Source: Rhizorhapis sp. SPR117 | GTDB taxonomy: Bacteria > Pseudomonadota > Alphaproteobacteria > Sphingomonadales > Sphingomonadaceae | Assembly (NCBI RefSeq): GCF_021742065.1 | Contig: NZ_JAKKIE010000033.1 | Span: 1 to 45,777 of the forward strand | Direction of reading: 5' to 3' | Length of the DNA: 45,777 bases | Shown here: in pieces, positions 19,021 through 27,893 of the stretch | Layout of the letters: each line of letters begins with the position of its first letter | How positions within the stretch are numbered: the first letter of the stretch is position 1 | Position numbers and translations under genes: made by a program | The notes under the pieces: generated by a model | Told to the model about the DNA's origin: nothing | Seen by the model: only the letters and a program-made list of their open reading frames with translations | Database searches by the model: none

Positions 19021-19995
19021 CTAGGATGCGTCGACGCGCTCGTAAAGCTCCATCCGATCCGGGCCAAGCATTCGGGTATCGGCAAGTCGCCAGCGGCCAT
19101 GCGCCGCTGACAGGCTTTCAAGCCCGATATCGCCTAACGCCGCCTTGCCAGCTCCAATTAAAATCGGCGCGCGATACAGCAACAGCCGGTCCACCAGATC
19201 AGCCGCAAGGAAAGTGGAAGCCGTCCTCGCGCCGCCCTCGACCATCAGAAAATCCGTATCCGGCAAAGCAGAAATGTCGTCTGGCGCAACTATTGCCGTC
19301 CACCCCTTGGGCGGCCTGCCGCTTCCCAGCATGATCGGACGCGGTGAGCGAGTCTCAAGCCCTGGCAAGCGCACATCAAGCCGGGACTTGTCGGCATCAA
19401 CCGTTCCACGCCCCACCAGAATGGCGTCATGACGTGCGCGCTCCAGATGGGTATGCGCCCGCGCTGCCGGCCCCGTGATCCAGCGGCTTTCGCCATCGGC
19501 CCGCGCAATCTGTCCATCCAGCGAGGTCGCCAGTTTCAATGTGACATGCGGTCGGCCAAGCACCTGCCGCGTGAAAAAGCCTGCCATGGCAGCGCGCGCT
19601 CTATCTGCCAGCACACCAGTCACGACCTCCAGGCCCGCATATTGCAAGGCCGCCTCGCCCTTTCCATTGGTCCGCCCGTCGGAATCACGAGCGGCAATCA
19701 CAACACGTTTCACGCCAGCTTCAATAAGCAATCGGCTGCATGTCGGACCGCGCGGCGAATCGTGAAAACAGGGCTCCAGCGTGACATAGGCCGTCGCTCC
19801 GCCTGCCTGTTCACCGGCCTGTTGCAGCGCCATGGCCTCGGCATGAGGCCGCCCGCCTGGCTGGGTCCAGCCACGCCCGGCAACGCGCCCGTCGCGCACG
19901 ATGATACAGCCGACATTGGGATTGGGTGCAGTCCGCCCCCGCCCGCGTTCGGACAAGCTGATGGCAACGGCCATGTAGGCCTCATCCGACAGCAC
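19021..19995 (-). CDS. ribD: Riboflavin biosynthesis deaminase / reductase
   Basis: RibD deaminates the GTP-derived pyrimidine and then reduces its ribosyl side chain. The N-terminal deaminase has the zinc site H51-A-E53 with C76 and C86; the text around C76 is PCFHDSPRGPTC, slightly different from the common PCSH. The C-terminal half is the reductase (KLATSLDGQIA, SRWITG). Length is 324 residues. The start is GTG at 19995, two bases after the stop of the preceding membrane-protein gene; an ATG seven codons later is an alternative. Confidence 0.95.
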   Translation of the reverse strand: MLSDEAYMAVAISLSERGRGRTAPNPNVGCIIVRDGRVAGRGWTQPGGRPHAEAMALQQAGEQAGGATAYVTLEPCFHDSPRGPTCSRLLIEAGVKRVVIAARDSDGRTNGKGEAALQYAGLEVVTGVLADRARAAMAGFFTRQVLGRPHVTLKLATSLDGQIARADGESRWITGPAARAHTHLERARHDAILVGRGTVDADKSRLDVRLPGLETRSPRPIMLGSGRPPKGWTAIVAPDDISALPDTDFLMVEGGARTASTFLAADLVDRLLLYRAPILIGAGKAALGDIGLESLSAAHGRWRLADTRMLGPDRMELYERVDAS

Positions 19996-19997
19996 GG

Positions 19998-20456
19998 CTA
20001 TCGGGCGGCTTCCCGGCTTGCGGCAGCGGCTTGCTCTTTCGCCAGGGCCTGTGCCTCCATTTCATCCAGTTTCGCCCGCAATCTGTCGATGGCCTCCTGT
20101 TCCTTCCGGTCGCCGACCTTTGCTTCCTTGCGCCATTCTATTCCCAGTGCGTCCGCCGCTTTTCGAAATTGGGCCTGCTTGGCCTTTGTCACAACTATGC
20201 GACGCTCCAGATCCAGTTTCTGTTGGGCAATGATATCGGCGTCGGATCGGTCGGCTTTCCAGTTCTGCACATAGATGATCTGCGGCCCGGGCATGATGTT
20301 GGTTTTCGCATCGATCAGGAACGCCCAGACAATCGCCCATGTTGCCGCCACCGACAGCAATAGAAACAAAACCTTGTGTCGGCGGCCCTGGAGAAAATAG
20401 TCGCGCAGGTCGATCCAGGCACGCTTGGGCGAAACAGGGCGGGGGAAAATGGCCAT
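19998..20456 (-). CDS. Small membrane-anchored coiled-coil protein
   Basis: I do not recognise a named family. The 152-residue protein has a basic N-terminus, one membrane segment at about residues 29-48, a short exposed part with the motif PGPQIIYVQNW, and then a long charged helix rich in alanine, lysine and glutamate (residues 75-150) that should form a coiled coil. With Arg/Lys before the membrane segment, the helix probably faces the periplasm. TAGGAG lies just before the ATG at 20456. It sits between gltX and ribD on the same strand and may simply be co-transcribed. Confidence 0.75.
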   Translation of the reverse strand: MAIFPRPVSPKRAWIDLRDYFLQGRRHKVLFLLLSVAATWAIVWAFLIDAKTNIMPGPQIIYVQNWKADRSDADIIAQQKLDLERRIVVTKAKQAQFRKAADALGIEWRKEAKVGDRKEQEAIDRLRAKLDEMEAQALAKEQAAAASREAAR

Positions 20457-20526
20457 GGCTCCTAAATAGGCCATGTTCCGTCGCGATGCCAGAGGGGTCG
20501 CGGCCAGACACGAGACAAGTCTCGAT

Positions 20527-21864
20527 CTATGATGTTGCGGGGGCCAGTCGAGCAATTGCGGCATCCCGACCGATCAGCGGCAACAGAGCCGCCATCTCAG
20601 GGCCATGATCGCGGCCAGTCAGCGCCAGACGCAGAGGCAGAAACAATGGCTTGCCCTTGCGGCCCGTTTTCTCCTTGAGTGCGGCAGTGAGGGATTTCCA
20701 TACGTCCTGGCTCCATGGCAATTCCGCCAGCAGGTCAGCGGCGAGCGCCACAAATACGCGGTCATCCCCTTCCAGACCGGGCGACTCGACCGGCCCGGTC
20801 ACGACACGCCACCAATCGCTCGCCTGAGCCACCGTTTCCAGATTGGGACGGATGGCGTTCCAGCCGACTTCCCCCATGCCTTCGGGTAAACGGTCCCTGA
20901 TCGCCGCATAGTCCAGCATGTGGACAATGCGCTGGTTGAGCGCGGCCAGCTCTGCCTCATCGAAGCGGGCGGGTGCACGGCCAAAGCGGCTGAAATCGAA
21001 GGTGTTGAGAAGCGGCGCGACGTCCACCACCGGCTCAACGGGATCACTGGTGCCGATCCGGGCGAGCAAGCCGACAACCGCGACTGCCTCCATGCCCTCT
21101 TCCCGGAATGTCGATACGCCCAGCGACCCCAGCCGCTTGGAAAGTTTGCCCTCGGTCCCGACCAGCAGCGCCTCATGCGCGAACGCAGGAGGCGAAGCGC
21201 CCATGGCGGTGAACATCTGGATCTGGGTTGCGGTATTGGAGACATGATCCTCTCCCCGCACCACATGTGTCACACCCATATCCACGTCATCAATCGCAGA
21301 TGGCAGCATATAGAGCCACGACCCGTCCTCGCGCCGGATCACCGGATCGCTGATCAGCTTTGGATCGAAATGCTGCTCGCCACGGATCAGGTCGATCCAG
21401 CCAATCGGTGCCTCATGATCCAGCCGGAACCGCCAATGCGGCCGCCGCCCCTCTGCCTCCAGCGCACGGCGTTCGACATCGGAGAGGCTGAGCGCGGCGC
21501 GATCATAGACCGGCGGCAAGCCACGCCCGAGTAATATCTTGCGCTTGAGGTCAAGTTCCTGGGCTGTTTCATAACAGGGATAGACTCGCCCGATCTCCCT
21601 CAACGCCTCGAACTTTTCCTCATAGAGCGCAAAGCGCGCGGACTGCCGTTCTTCACCGTCCGCGCTCAAGCCAAGCCACGCCAGGTCAGCGCGAATCGCA
21701 TCGACATATTCTTCTTTCGACCGCTCGGTATCGGTATCGTCGAGCCGCAACAGAAATCGCCCGCCATTCTTGCGAGCCCACATCCAGTTGTGAAGCGCAG
21801 TGCGGATGTTACCGACGTGCAAATGGCCGGTTGGTGACGGAGCGAAGCGGGTAATGACTGTCAT
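20527..21864 (-). CDS. gltX: Glutamyl-tRNA synthetase
   Basis: A class I synthetase that charges tRNA with glutamate. APSPTGHLHVGN holds the HIGH-type motif near residue 15, and KLSKRLG at about residue 240 is the KMSKS-type loop. Length is 445 residues, on the short side of the family. Alphaproteobacteria often carry two gltX copies, one of which may charge tRNA-Gln indirectly; which one this is cannot be told from the text alone. The ATG overlaps the nadE stop (ATGA). A perfect palindrome, CGAGAC-AA-GTCTCG, lies at 20511-20524, just past its stop. Confidence 0.93.
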   Translation of the reverse strand: MTVITRFAPSPTGHLHVGNIRTALHNWMWARKNGGRFLLRLDDTDTERSKEEYVDAIRADLAWLGLSADGEERQSARFALYEEKFEALREIGRVYPCYETAQELDLKRKILLGRGLPPVYDRAALSLSDVERRALEAEGRRPHWRFRLDHEAPIGWIDLIRGEQHFDPKLISDPVIRREDGSWLYMLPSAIDDVDMGVTHVVRGEDHVSNTATQIQMFTAMGASPPAFAHEALLVGTEGKLSKRLGSLGVSTFREEGMEAVAVVGLLARIGTSDPVEPVVDVAPLLNTFDFSRFGRAPARFDEAELAALNQRIVHMLDYAAIRDRLPEGMGEVGWNAIRPNLETVAQASDWWRVVTGPVESPGLEGDDRVFVALAADLLAELPWSQDVWKSLTAALKEKTGRKGKPLFLPLRLALTGRDHGPEMAALLPLIGRDAAIARLAPATS

Positions 21865-23516
21865 GTGGTCCTGAATGCGTTGGTGATGGGATAGCGGCGG
21901 TCGCGGCCGAAATTGCGGGTGCCAAGCTTCACGCCCGGCGGAGCCTGTCGGCGCTTATATTCAGCGACGTAGAGCAGGCGTTCGATCCGCGCGACCGTCT
22001 GTTCGTCAAAACCCCGGGAGACCAGTTGGGCGACCGACAATTCCTCTTCCACCAGCCCATAGAGGATGGGATCGAGCACCTCATACGGCGGAAGGCTGTC
22101 CTCATCCTTCTGGTCCTCGCGCAGTTCGGCGCTGGGTGGCTTTGTAATGATCCGCTCCGGCATCACCAGCCCTTCGGGGCCAAGGCCAAGTGAAGGCCGG
22201 TTTTCATTGCGCCACCGCGACAGGTCGAAGACCGTCGTCTTATAGGCGTCCTTCAGCACGGAATAACCGCCCGCCATGTCGCCATAGATGGTGGCATAGC
22301 CGACCGACATCTCGCTCTTGTTGCCGGTGGTCAGCAGCATATGGCCGAACTTGTTGGAAAGCGCCATCAGGGTAACGCCCCGGATACGCGACTGGATATT
22401 CTCTTCGGTGAGATCCGGCTGCCGATCGGCAAAGGCGGGCACGAGCATCGTGCCGAATGCCTCAACCGCCGGGCCGATGGGGATGCTGTCCAAACGGCAT
22501 CCCAGCATCGCCGCGCACGCCGCCGCGTCCTCCAGGCTCTCCTGACTGGTGAAGCGTGACGGCATCATCACGCACCACACCCGGTCCGCGCCCAGTGCAT
22601 CGACGGCGACGGCAGCACTTAACGCACTGTCGATTCCGCCCGACAGGCCGAGCACGACGCCCGGAAAGCGATTGCGATTCACATAATCGCGCAGGCCCAG
22701 TACCATCGCGTTATAAATGTCCGCCGGATAGGGATCGAGTTCGGCAAGCGCACCGGACGCGCAGGTCCAACCATCCGGCCCCTTGCTCCAGTGCGTCATC
22801 ACCAGCGCCTCGTCCCAATCAGGCAACTGGTGCAGTAGGCTCCCGTCCGCGCCCAGTACGAAGGACGCGCCATCGAAAACCAGCTCATCCTGCCCACCGA
22901 CACGGTTGAGATAGGCGATCGGCAATCCGGTTTCCCGCACACGCGCGGCACAGATGGCGTTGACTCGCCGCTCATCCTTGTCGATCTCATAAGGGCTGCC
23001 ATTGGGCGTGATCAGGATTTCCGCGCCCTGTTCCCGCAAATGCGCGCAGACGAAGGGAAACCAGACATCCTCGCAAATTGGGAAGCCCAACTTCACCCCG
23101 CGAAAAGCTACAGGTTCCGGCAAAGGCCCTGGCGCGAACAGACGCTTTTCATCGAACGTGCCGTAATTGGGCAGCTCGCGCTTCTGGCGGATGGCCGTGA
23201 CCTCTCCTCCATCAAGCAGCGCGACAACATTGAACAACACACCCTGCGCCGCGACGACAGTGCCAACCAGCATGGCCGGACCGCCATCGGCTGTCGCCTT
23301 CGCAAGCCGCAACAACTCCTCACCCGCCCGTTCGATCAATGCGGGCTTCAGCACAAGATCCTCTGGCGGATAGCCGATCAACTGCAATTCGGGGTAGACG
23401 ATCAGGTCTGCGCCCCGCGCCTTTTCCCGCCACAGCAGCATGGTGTCCGCGTTGCCACGCAGATCGCCTACGGACTGGGTGATCTGGGCCAATGCAATAG
23501 TTAGTCGTTCGGTCAT
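21861..23516 (-). CDS. nadE: Glutamine-dependent NAD+ synthetase
   Basis: NadE amidates nicotinate adenine dinucleotide to NAD+. The N-terminal nitrilase-type glutaminase carries the catalytic triad in YPELQLIGYPPEDL (Glu), KRELPNYGTFDEKR (Lys) and FPICEDVWFP (Cys). The synthetase half has LGLSGGIDSA for ATP binding. From the ATG at 23516 the length is 551 residues, normal for this type. The frame stays open to 23702, but those 62 codons are only the translated palindromic repeat, with a REGGNPFPA and VPAFAGTT pattern. It is coupled to gltX by a four-base overlap and is divergent from prs. Confidence 0.95.
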   Translation of the reverse strand: MTERLTIALAQITQSVGDLRGNADTMLLWREKARGADLIVYPELQLIGYPPEDLVLKPALIERAGEELLRLAKATADGGPAMLVGTVVAAQGVLFNVVALLDGGEVTAIRQKRELPNYGTFDEKRLFAPGPLPEPVAFRGVKLGFPICEDVWFPFVCAHLREQGAEILITPNGSPYEIDKDERRVNAICAARVRETGLPIAYLNRVGGQDELVFDGASFVLGADGSLLHQLPDWDEALVMTHWSKGPDGWTCASGALAELDPYPADIYNAMVLGLRDYVNRNRFPGVVLGLSGGIDSALSAAVAVDALGADRVWCVMMPSRFTSQESLEDAAACAAMLGCRLDSIPIGPAVEAFGTMLVPAFADRQPDLTEENIQSRIRGVTLMALSNKFGHMLLTTGNKSEMSVGYATIYGDMAGGYSVLKDAYKTTVFDLSRWRNENRPSLGLGPEGLVMPERIITKPPSAELREDQKDEDSLPPYEVLDPILYGLVEEELSVAQLVSRGFDEQTVARIERLLYVAEYKRRQAPPGVKLGTRNFGRDRRYPITNAFRTT

Positions 23517-23589
23517 AGTGCAGGTCCGTAGAACATTTCGTCGAAGCTTGGAATTGGCTTGCGGAACTTTGCATACCGATATCAAAACA

Positions 23590-23684
23590 TTCGTCGTTCC
23601 CGCGAAGGCGGGAACCCATCTCCTGAACCATCCACCTGACGCACGGGCTGGAAATGGATTCCCGCCTTCGCGGGAATGTACGGT
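23590..23684. repeat. Palindromic repeat pair, copy b
   Basis: The left arm at 23590-23626 contains CCCGCGAAGGCGGG, and the right arm at 23651-23684 contains CCCGCCTTCGCGGG, with about 25 bases between. It lies in the divergent nadE/prs promoter gap. The left arm differs from that of copy a at one position over 37 bases. Transcribed, the pair would fold into a long imperfect hairpin. It carries no gene. Confidence 0.8.
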
Positions 23685-23768
23685 CGATACAGCCTTTCCC
23701 AATCCGCATTTGGAGTCTAAAGGGTCGCCAAAGAGCGCGTCACAATATTGTCACGGGGTGCAAAAGCC

Positions 23769-24704
23769 ATGAAATTGATGTCGGGGAATTCCAACCTGCC
23801 GCTTGCGCAGGCGATTGCCGATTATATCGAGCTGCCCCTGATCGATGCGAGTGTTCGCCGCTTCGCCGATGAAGAAATATTCGTTGAGATTCATGAAAAT
23901 GTCCGCGGCGAGGATATTTTTGTCATTCAATCGACCAGCTATCCGGCAAACGACAACCTGATGGAACTGCTGATCATGATCGACGCGCTCAAACGATCGT
24001 CGGCCCGGCGGATCACGGCCGTTCTGCCTTATTTCGGCTATGCCCGACAGGATCGCAAACCCGGCCCCCGCACCCCGATTTCCGCTAAACTTGTGGCCAA
24101 TCTGATCACCGTCGCGGGTGCGAATCGCGTGCTGTCGGTCGATCTCCATGCCGGTCAGATCCAGGGCTTTTTCGATATTCCCACCGACAACCTTTATGGT
24201 GCGCCGGTCATGTCGGCGGATATTCAGGCACGTTTCGGCGACAAGAATATCATGGTCGTATCGCCCGACGTGGGCGGCGTCGTCCGCGCCCGGGCACTCG
24301 CCAAGCGGCTCGACAACGCCCCGCTGGCTATCGTCGACAAGCGCCGCGAACGCGCTGGCGAATCGGAAGTGATGAACATTATCGGCGACGTGAAGGACCG
24401 TTTCTGCATTCTCATCGATGATATTGTCGATTCGGCCGGTACGCTGTGCAATGCCGCCGCCGCGCTGAAGAATGAAGGCGCGGAGGATGTCGTCGCCTAT
24501 GTAACCCACGGCGTCCTGTCGGGTGGCGCAGTCGCGCGGGTCGATGCGTCGCAGTTGCGCGAACTGGTCATCACCGATTCGATCCTCGCCACGGACGCAG
24601 CATGCGATTCAAACTGCATCCGGCATCTGCCCATCGCCCCGCTGCTGGGCGAAGCAATCAAGCGGATTGCGGACGAAAGTTCGGTGTCCAGTCTGTTCGA
24701 TTGA
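23769..24704 (+). CDS. prs: Ribose-phosphate pyrophosphokinase
   Basis: Prs makes PRPP, the ribose donor for purine, pyrimidine, NAD and histidine synthesis. Family blocks are [10 protein letters not shown], the metal-binding [23 protein letters not shown], and the PRPP loop around [10 protein letters not shown]. Length is 311 residues from the ATG at 23769. An upstream TTG in frame at 23748 is not needed. The stop is four bases before the hisN-like ATG. Confidence 0.97.
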   Translation: MKLMSGNSNLPLAQAIADYIELPLIDASVRRFADEEIFVEIHENVRGEDIFVIQSTSYPANDNLMELLIMIDALKRSSARRITAVLPYFGYARQDRKPGPRTPISAKLVANLITVAGANRVLSVDLHAGQIQGFFDIPTDNLYGAPVMSADIQARFGDKNIMVVSPDVGGVVRARALAKRLDNAPLAIVDKRRERAGESEVMNIIGDVKDRFCILIDDIVDSAGTLCNAAAALKNEGAEDVVAYVTHGVLSGGAVARVDASQLRELVITDSILATDAACDSNCIRHLPIAPLLGEAIKRIADESSVSSLFD

Positions 24705-24708
24705 CGGT

Positions 24709-25494
24709 ATGACGACCAAAGCCGATCTTGATCTTGCCCAGCGCCTTGCCGATGCGGCAGGCCAAGCCATCCTGCCCTTTTTTCGCGCGCGTTTCGATGT
24801 TGAGACAAAGGACGATATGTCGCCGGTAACACAGGCCGACCGCGCCGCGGAAGCCGCGATGCGCGCCATTCTTGAAAAAGAACGCCCTCATGACGGCATC
24901 ATCGGCGAAGAATATGGAGCCGAGCGTGAAGATGCCGGACGAGTGTGGGTCCTCGATCCTATCGACGGCACGCGCAGCTTCATTGCGGGGCGGCCGATCT
25001 TTGGCACATTGGTTGCGCTGATGCAGGAAGGCTGGCCCACCATCGGCATCATCGATCAACCGATCACGCGCGAACGCTGGTGCGGCATGGCAGGTCAGCC
25101 TAGCCTCTTGAACAAGCAGCCTATCCACACGCGCCCCTGCCGCGCGCTCGACCAGGCGATCCTCGCCAGCACCGGCCCGCAATATTTCCCCGGCTCCACG
25201 GGCGAACATTTTTCTATCCTCGCGGGGCAATGCCGCGACACGATCTGGGGTGGCGACTGCTATAATTATGCGCTGCTGGCGAGCGGCCATATCGACATTG
25301 TGGTCGAATCGGGCCTCAAGCTCTATGACATCGCCGCTTTGGTGCCAGTCGTGGAGGGCGCGGGCGGCCATATGTGCGACTGGCAAGGTAATCCGCTGGA
25401 CCGCGACAGCAAAGGCGACGTGGTCGCCATGGGCGACCTCGCACGCATGGACGACATATTGGAGGCATTGGCGCACGGGCATGAGGGGCATTGA
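24709..25494 (+). CDS. hisN: Histidinol-phosphatase, inositol monophosphatase family
   Basis: The 261-residue protein has the metal-binding motifs of the IMPase superfamily: GEEYGAE, DPIDGTRSF and WGGDCYNY. The last of these and the general layout fit the HisN type, which dephosphorylates histidinol phosphate in actinobacteria and many alphaproteobacteria. A general inositol or other sugar phosphatase is the alternative. It starts four bases after prs. PRPP from Prs feeds histidine synthesis, which fits the pairing. The ORF is open upstream, but only within prs. Confidence 0.85.
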   Translation: MTTKADLDLAQRLADAAGQAILPFFRARFDVETKDDMSPVTQADRAAEAAMRAILEKERPHDGIIGEEYGAEREDAGRVWVLDPIDGTRSFIAGRPIFGTLVALMQEGWPTIGIIDQPITRERWCGMAGQPSLLNKQPIHTRPCRALDQAILASTGPQYFPGSTGEHFSILAGQCRDTIWGGDCYNYALLASGHIDIVVESGLKLYDIAALVPVVEGAGGHMCDWQGNPLDRDSKGDVVAMGDLARMDDILEALAHGHEGH

Positions 25495-25504
25495 CCGTTA
25501 TGCC

Positions 25505-25533
25505 TTGCCAAAGCGCGCCATCCCACCTATAGG
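25505..25533 (+). promoter_or_regulatory. Candidate sigma-70 promoter for rpmI-rplT
   Basis: TTGCCA at 25505-25510, a spacer of exactly 17 bases and TATAGG at 25528-25533 form a good housekeeping promoter. It begins 11 bases after the hisN stop and lies about 97 bases upstream of rpmI, leaving a leader of about 90 bases in which a ribosomal-protein control structure could sit. I cannot prove such a structure by eye. Confidence 0.5.
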
Positions 25534-25630
25534 CGCGCCTTCCTGAGAGAAATCTACAGGATTCTGAAGGGATGGTCCGGCCAGTAGGGCTGCCGAGTCC
25601 GTCCACAATCGTCAGACCAAGGAGACGAAA

Positions 25631-25834
25631 ATGCCCAAGCTCAAGACCAAGAGCGGTGTGAAGAAACGCTTCAAATTCACCGCGACCGGCAAGGTCAAGC
25701 ACGGCGTCGCTGGCAAGCGCCACCGTTTGATCAGCCACAACGCCAAATATATTCGCCAGAACCGCGGCACCAAAGTGCTTTCGGACGCTGACGTTGCCCA
25801 TGTGCGCCTCTGGGCGCCCTATGGCCTGAAATAA
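25631..25834 (+). CDS. rpmI: 50S ribosomal protein L35
   Basis: A 67-residue, highly basic ribosomal protein. [21 protein letters not shown] and the block [10 protein letters not shown] are characteristic. AAGGAG lies six bases before the ATG. It precedes rplT by 13 bases, the normal pairing. infC, often upstream, is not here. Confidence 0.98.
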   Translation: MPKLKTKSGVKKRFKFTATGKVKHGVAGKRHRLISHNAKYIRQNRGTKVLSDADVAHVRLWAPYGLK

Positions 25835-25847
25835 GGAGCATTAGGAC

Positions 25848-26210
25848 ATGGCACGCGTCAAACGGGGTGTTACCACCCGCGCCAAGCACAAGAATATTCT
25901 TGAACAGGCAAAGGGCTATTATGGCCGCCGCAAGAATACCATCCGGATCGCCCGTCAGGCAGTCGAAAAGGCGGGCCAATACGCCTACCGCGACCGCAAG
26001 GTAAAGAAGCGCAATTTCCGTGCGCTCTGGATTCAGCGCATCAACGCCGCAGTCCGCATGGAAGGCCTGACCTATGGCCAGTTCATGCACGGACTGAAGC
26101 TCGCTGGTGTCGAACTCGACCGGAAGGTCCTAGCTGACATCGCAATGCACGAAGGCGATGCCTTTAAAGCCATCGTTGCTCAGGCCCAGGCAGCCCTGCC
26201 GAAAGCATAA
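25848..26210 (+). CDS. rplT: 50S ribosomal protein L20
   Basis: A 120-residue 23S rRNA-binding protein needed for early 50S assembly. [18 protein letters not shown] at the start, KGYYGRRKN and [14 protein letters not shown] are family signatures. It is followed by an intrinsic terminator at 26233-26268, and then by the GIY-YIG element that separates it from pheS. Confidence 0.98.
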   Translation: MARVKRGVTTRAKHKNILEQAKGYYGRRKNTIRIARQAVEKAGQYAYRDRKVKKRNFRALWIQRINAAVRMEGLTYGQFMHGLKLAGVELDRKVLADIAMHEGDAFKAIVAQAQAALPKA

Positions 26211-26232
26211 GCCAGCGATAGCTGACAAAATG

Positions 26233-26268
26233 AAAAGGGTGCCGCGGCAATGCTTCGGCACCTTTTTT
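26233..26268 (+). terminator. Intrinsic terminator after rplT
   Basis: GGTGCCG at 26238-26244 pairs with CGGCACC at 26256-26262, and an A-run before the stem faces six Ts after it. The stem ends 50 to 60 bases after the rplT stop. It should end most rpmI-rplT transcripts before the GIY-YIG element, so pheST needs read-through or a promoter of its own. Confidence 0.85.
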
Positions 26269-26288
26269 CTTGTTTTACCGACCCCCAT

Positions 26289-26718
26289 TTCGTCATTCCC
26301 GCGAAGGCGGGAATCCATCTCCCGAGGTCGCCTATGCGGGAAGATTTCCAGCCAACCATCTACATCATGGCTAGCCACAAGAACGGAACACTTTACACTG
26401 GCGTAACCTCAAACCTGCTCAAGCGCGTCTATGAACATCGTTTGGGCTTGATTCCCGGCTTCACGACAGACTACGGCGTCAAGCGGCTGATATACTTCGA
26501 ACAGCACGCAACGATGGTCAGTGCGATCGGGCGGGAAAAACAGATCAAGAAGTGGGTACGGCAGTGGAAGGTCCATTTGATCGAACAGAACAATCCTGAT
26601 TGGGACGATATAGCTGTTACGTTCGGATTTGATCCTTTGCCATCAAGACGTGCCGACTAGACGCAATTACAAATTTCAAGGTCGGGAGATGGATTCCCGC
26701 CTTCGCGGGAATGACGAA
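26289..26718. mobile_element. GIY-YIG gene framed by a perfect 37-bp inverted repeat, copy c
   Basis: The left arm (26289-26325) and right arm (26682-26718) are exact reverse complements over 37 bases. Each contains the small palindrome CCCGCGAAGGCGGG or its complement. Between them lies one gene for a GIY-YIG nuclease-like protein, with 8 bases from the left arm to its ATG and 21 from its stop to the right arm. Copies a and b have the same arms but only about 25 bases between them. I infer a repeat family of which this is the gene-bearing form, inserted between rplT and pheS. No target-site duplication is evident by eye. Confidence 0.6.
26334..26660 (+). CDS. GIY-YIG domain nuclease-like protein
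   Basis: A 108-residue single-domain protein. TIYIMAS and LYTGVTSNL form the two GIY/YIG strands, R31 and H35 (LLKRVYEH) and E56 (YFEQ) are the expected catalytic-site residues, and REKQIKKW (67-74) with NPDW is the conserved tail of the small UPF0213-type proteins. Such proteins may cut or nick DNA; their physiological role is not settled. The ATG at 26334 is preceded by GAGG at the edge of the left repeat arm. The frame runs open through that arm back to 26250, but those residues are only translated repeat. Confidence 0.88.
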   Translation: MREDFQPTIYIMASHKNGTLYTGVTSNLLKRVYEHRLGLIPGFTTDYGVKRLIYFEQHATMVSAIGREKQIKKWVRQWKVHLIEQNNPDWDDIAVTFGFDPLPSRRAD

Positions 26719-26723
26719 GAGAT

Positions 26724-27893
26724 ATGACTGATCAATCCAAATCGACATATATTCTCGATCCCAATTTGGGTGAGCAGCTTGTGCATGAAATCAAGGCGGG
26801 AACACGAGATCGAATGCTCGTTGCCCTGAACGCCTGGGCTGAAGCCAATTCGGCAGCAGTCTCTTCAACTTCTTCGGTAACCGAATTGGAAAGCGTTCGG
26901 GTAAATGCGTTGGGAAAATCGGGCACTGTCACACAACTTTTGAAAAGTCTCGGTTCATTATCCCCCGAAGATCGCCAAGAAAAAGCTCCAGACGTTCACC
27001 GCCTGCGCGAAGCCGTGACCGCCGCGATCGCCGAAAAGAAGGAATCATTGGAAGCCGCCGCACTCGATGCCCGCCTCGCGTCCGAAACGCTCGACATGAC
27101 GCTGCCGACCCTGCGCGAGCAGCAGGGTTCGGTGCATCCGGTAAGCCAGGTGATGGACGAACTGGCCGAAATCTTCGCCGACCTTGGTTTTTCAGTCGCC
27201 ACCGGGCCGGAAATTGAGGACGACTGGCATAATTTCAGCGCACTCAATATCCCCGAAACACATCCCGCGCGTGCGATGCACGATACTTTCTATTTCCCCG
27301 ATGAGCATGATGGCCATCGCATGTTGCTGCGCACCCATACCTCGCCGGTTCAAATTCGCACAATGACCAGCCAGGAACCGCCGATCCGTATCATTGCGCC
27401 CGGGCGCGTCTATCGATCCGATTCAGACGCCACCCATACGCCGATGTTCCACCAGATCGAGGGGCTGGTGATCGACAAGGGCATCAACCTTGGCCACCTC
27501 AAATGGACGCTGGAAACTTTCCTGAAGGCATTTTTCGAGCGTGACGACATCGTTCTGCGCCTGCGCCCCAGTTACTTCCCCTTCACCGAGCCATCGGTCG
27601 AGGTCGATGTCGGCTATTCCATCGAGAAGGGTCAGCGCGTCATCGGCGGATCGGAAGGCTGGATGGAGGTGCTGGGCTCCGGTATGGTCCATCCCAACGT
27701 CATTCGCGCTTGCGGGCTTGATCCTGTGGAATGGCAGGGCTTTGCCTTTGGCACCGGCGTCGACCGGCTAGCGATGCTGAAATACGGGATGAACGATTTG
27801 CGCGCCTTCTTTGATGGCGATTTGCGCTGGTTGCGCCACTACGGATTTTCGGCGCTCGACGTCCCCACACTGTCGGGGGGAGTGGGCGCATGA
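26724..27893 (+). CDS. pheS: Phenylalanyl-tRNA synthetase alpha chain
   Basis: The catalytic chain of the alpha2-beta2 class II enzyme. The coiled-coil arm starts around [10 protein letters not shown] (residues 54-63). The core has [40 protein letters not shown] and [16 protein letters not shown]. At 389 residues it is longer than the roughly 360 usual in relatives. The extra 25-30 residues are at the N-terminus and look unrelated to the family, and the first 90 codons are more AT-rich than the rest. The start ATG lies only five bases after the right repeat arm. It overlaps pheT by four bases. Confidence 0.95.
   Translation: MTDQSKSTYILDPNLGEQLVHEIKAGTRDRMLVALNAWAEANSAAVSSTSSVTELESVRVNALGKSGTVTQLLKSLGSLSPEDRQEKAPDVHRLREAVTAAIAEKKESLEAAALDARLASETLDMTLPTLREQQGSVHPVSQVMDELAEIFADLGFSVATGPEIEDDWHNFSALNIPETHPARAMHDTFYFPDEHDGHRMLLRTHTSPVQIRTMTSQEPPIRIIAPGRVYRSDSDATHTPMFHQIEGLVIDKGINLGHLKWTLETFLKAFFERDDIVLRLRPSYFPFTEPSVEVDVGYSIEKGQRVIGGSEGWMEVLGSGMVHPNVIRACGLDPVEWQGFAFGTGVDRLAMLKYGMNDLRAFFDGDLRWLRHYGFSALDVPTLSGGVGA

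Noticed and set aside
18343..21900. FMN riboswitch (RFN element) for the riboflavin genes
   Set aside because: I looked in the gaps before ribD, ribE and the HTH-ribB gene. They are only 2, 10 and 56 bases long, too short for an RFN element.
12999..26718. CRISPR array
   Set aside because: The palindromic repeats are three dispersed pairs kilobases apart, not evenly spaced direct repeats with spacers.
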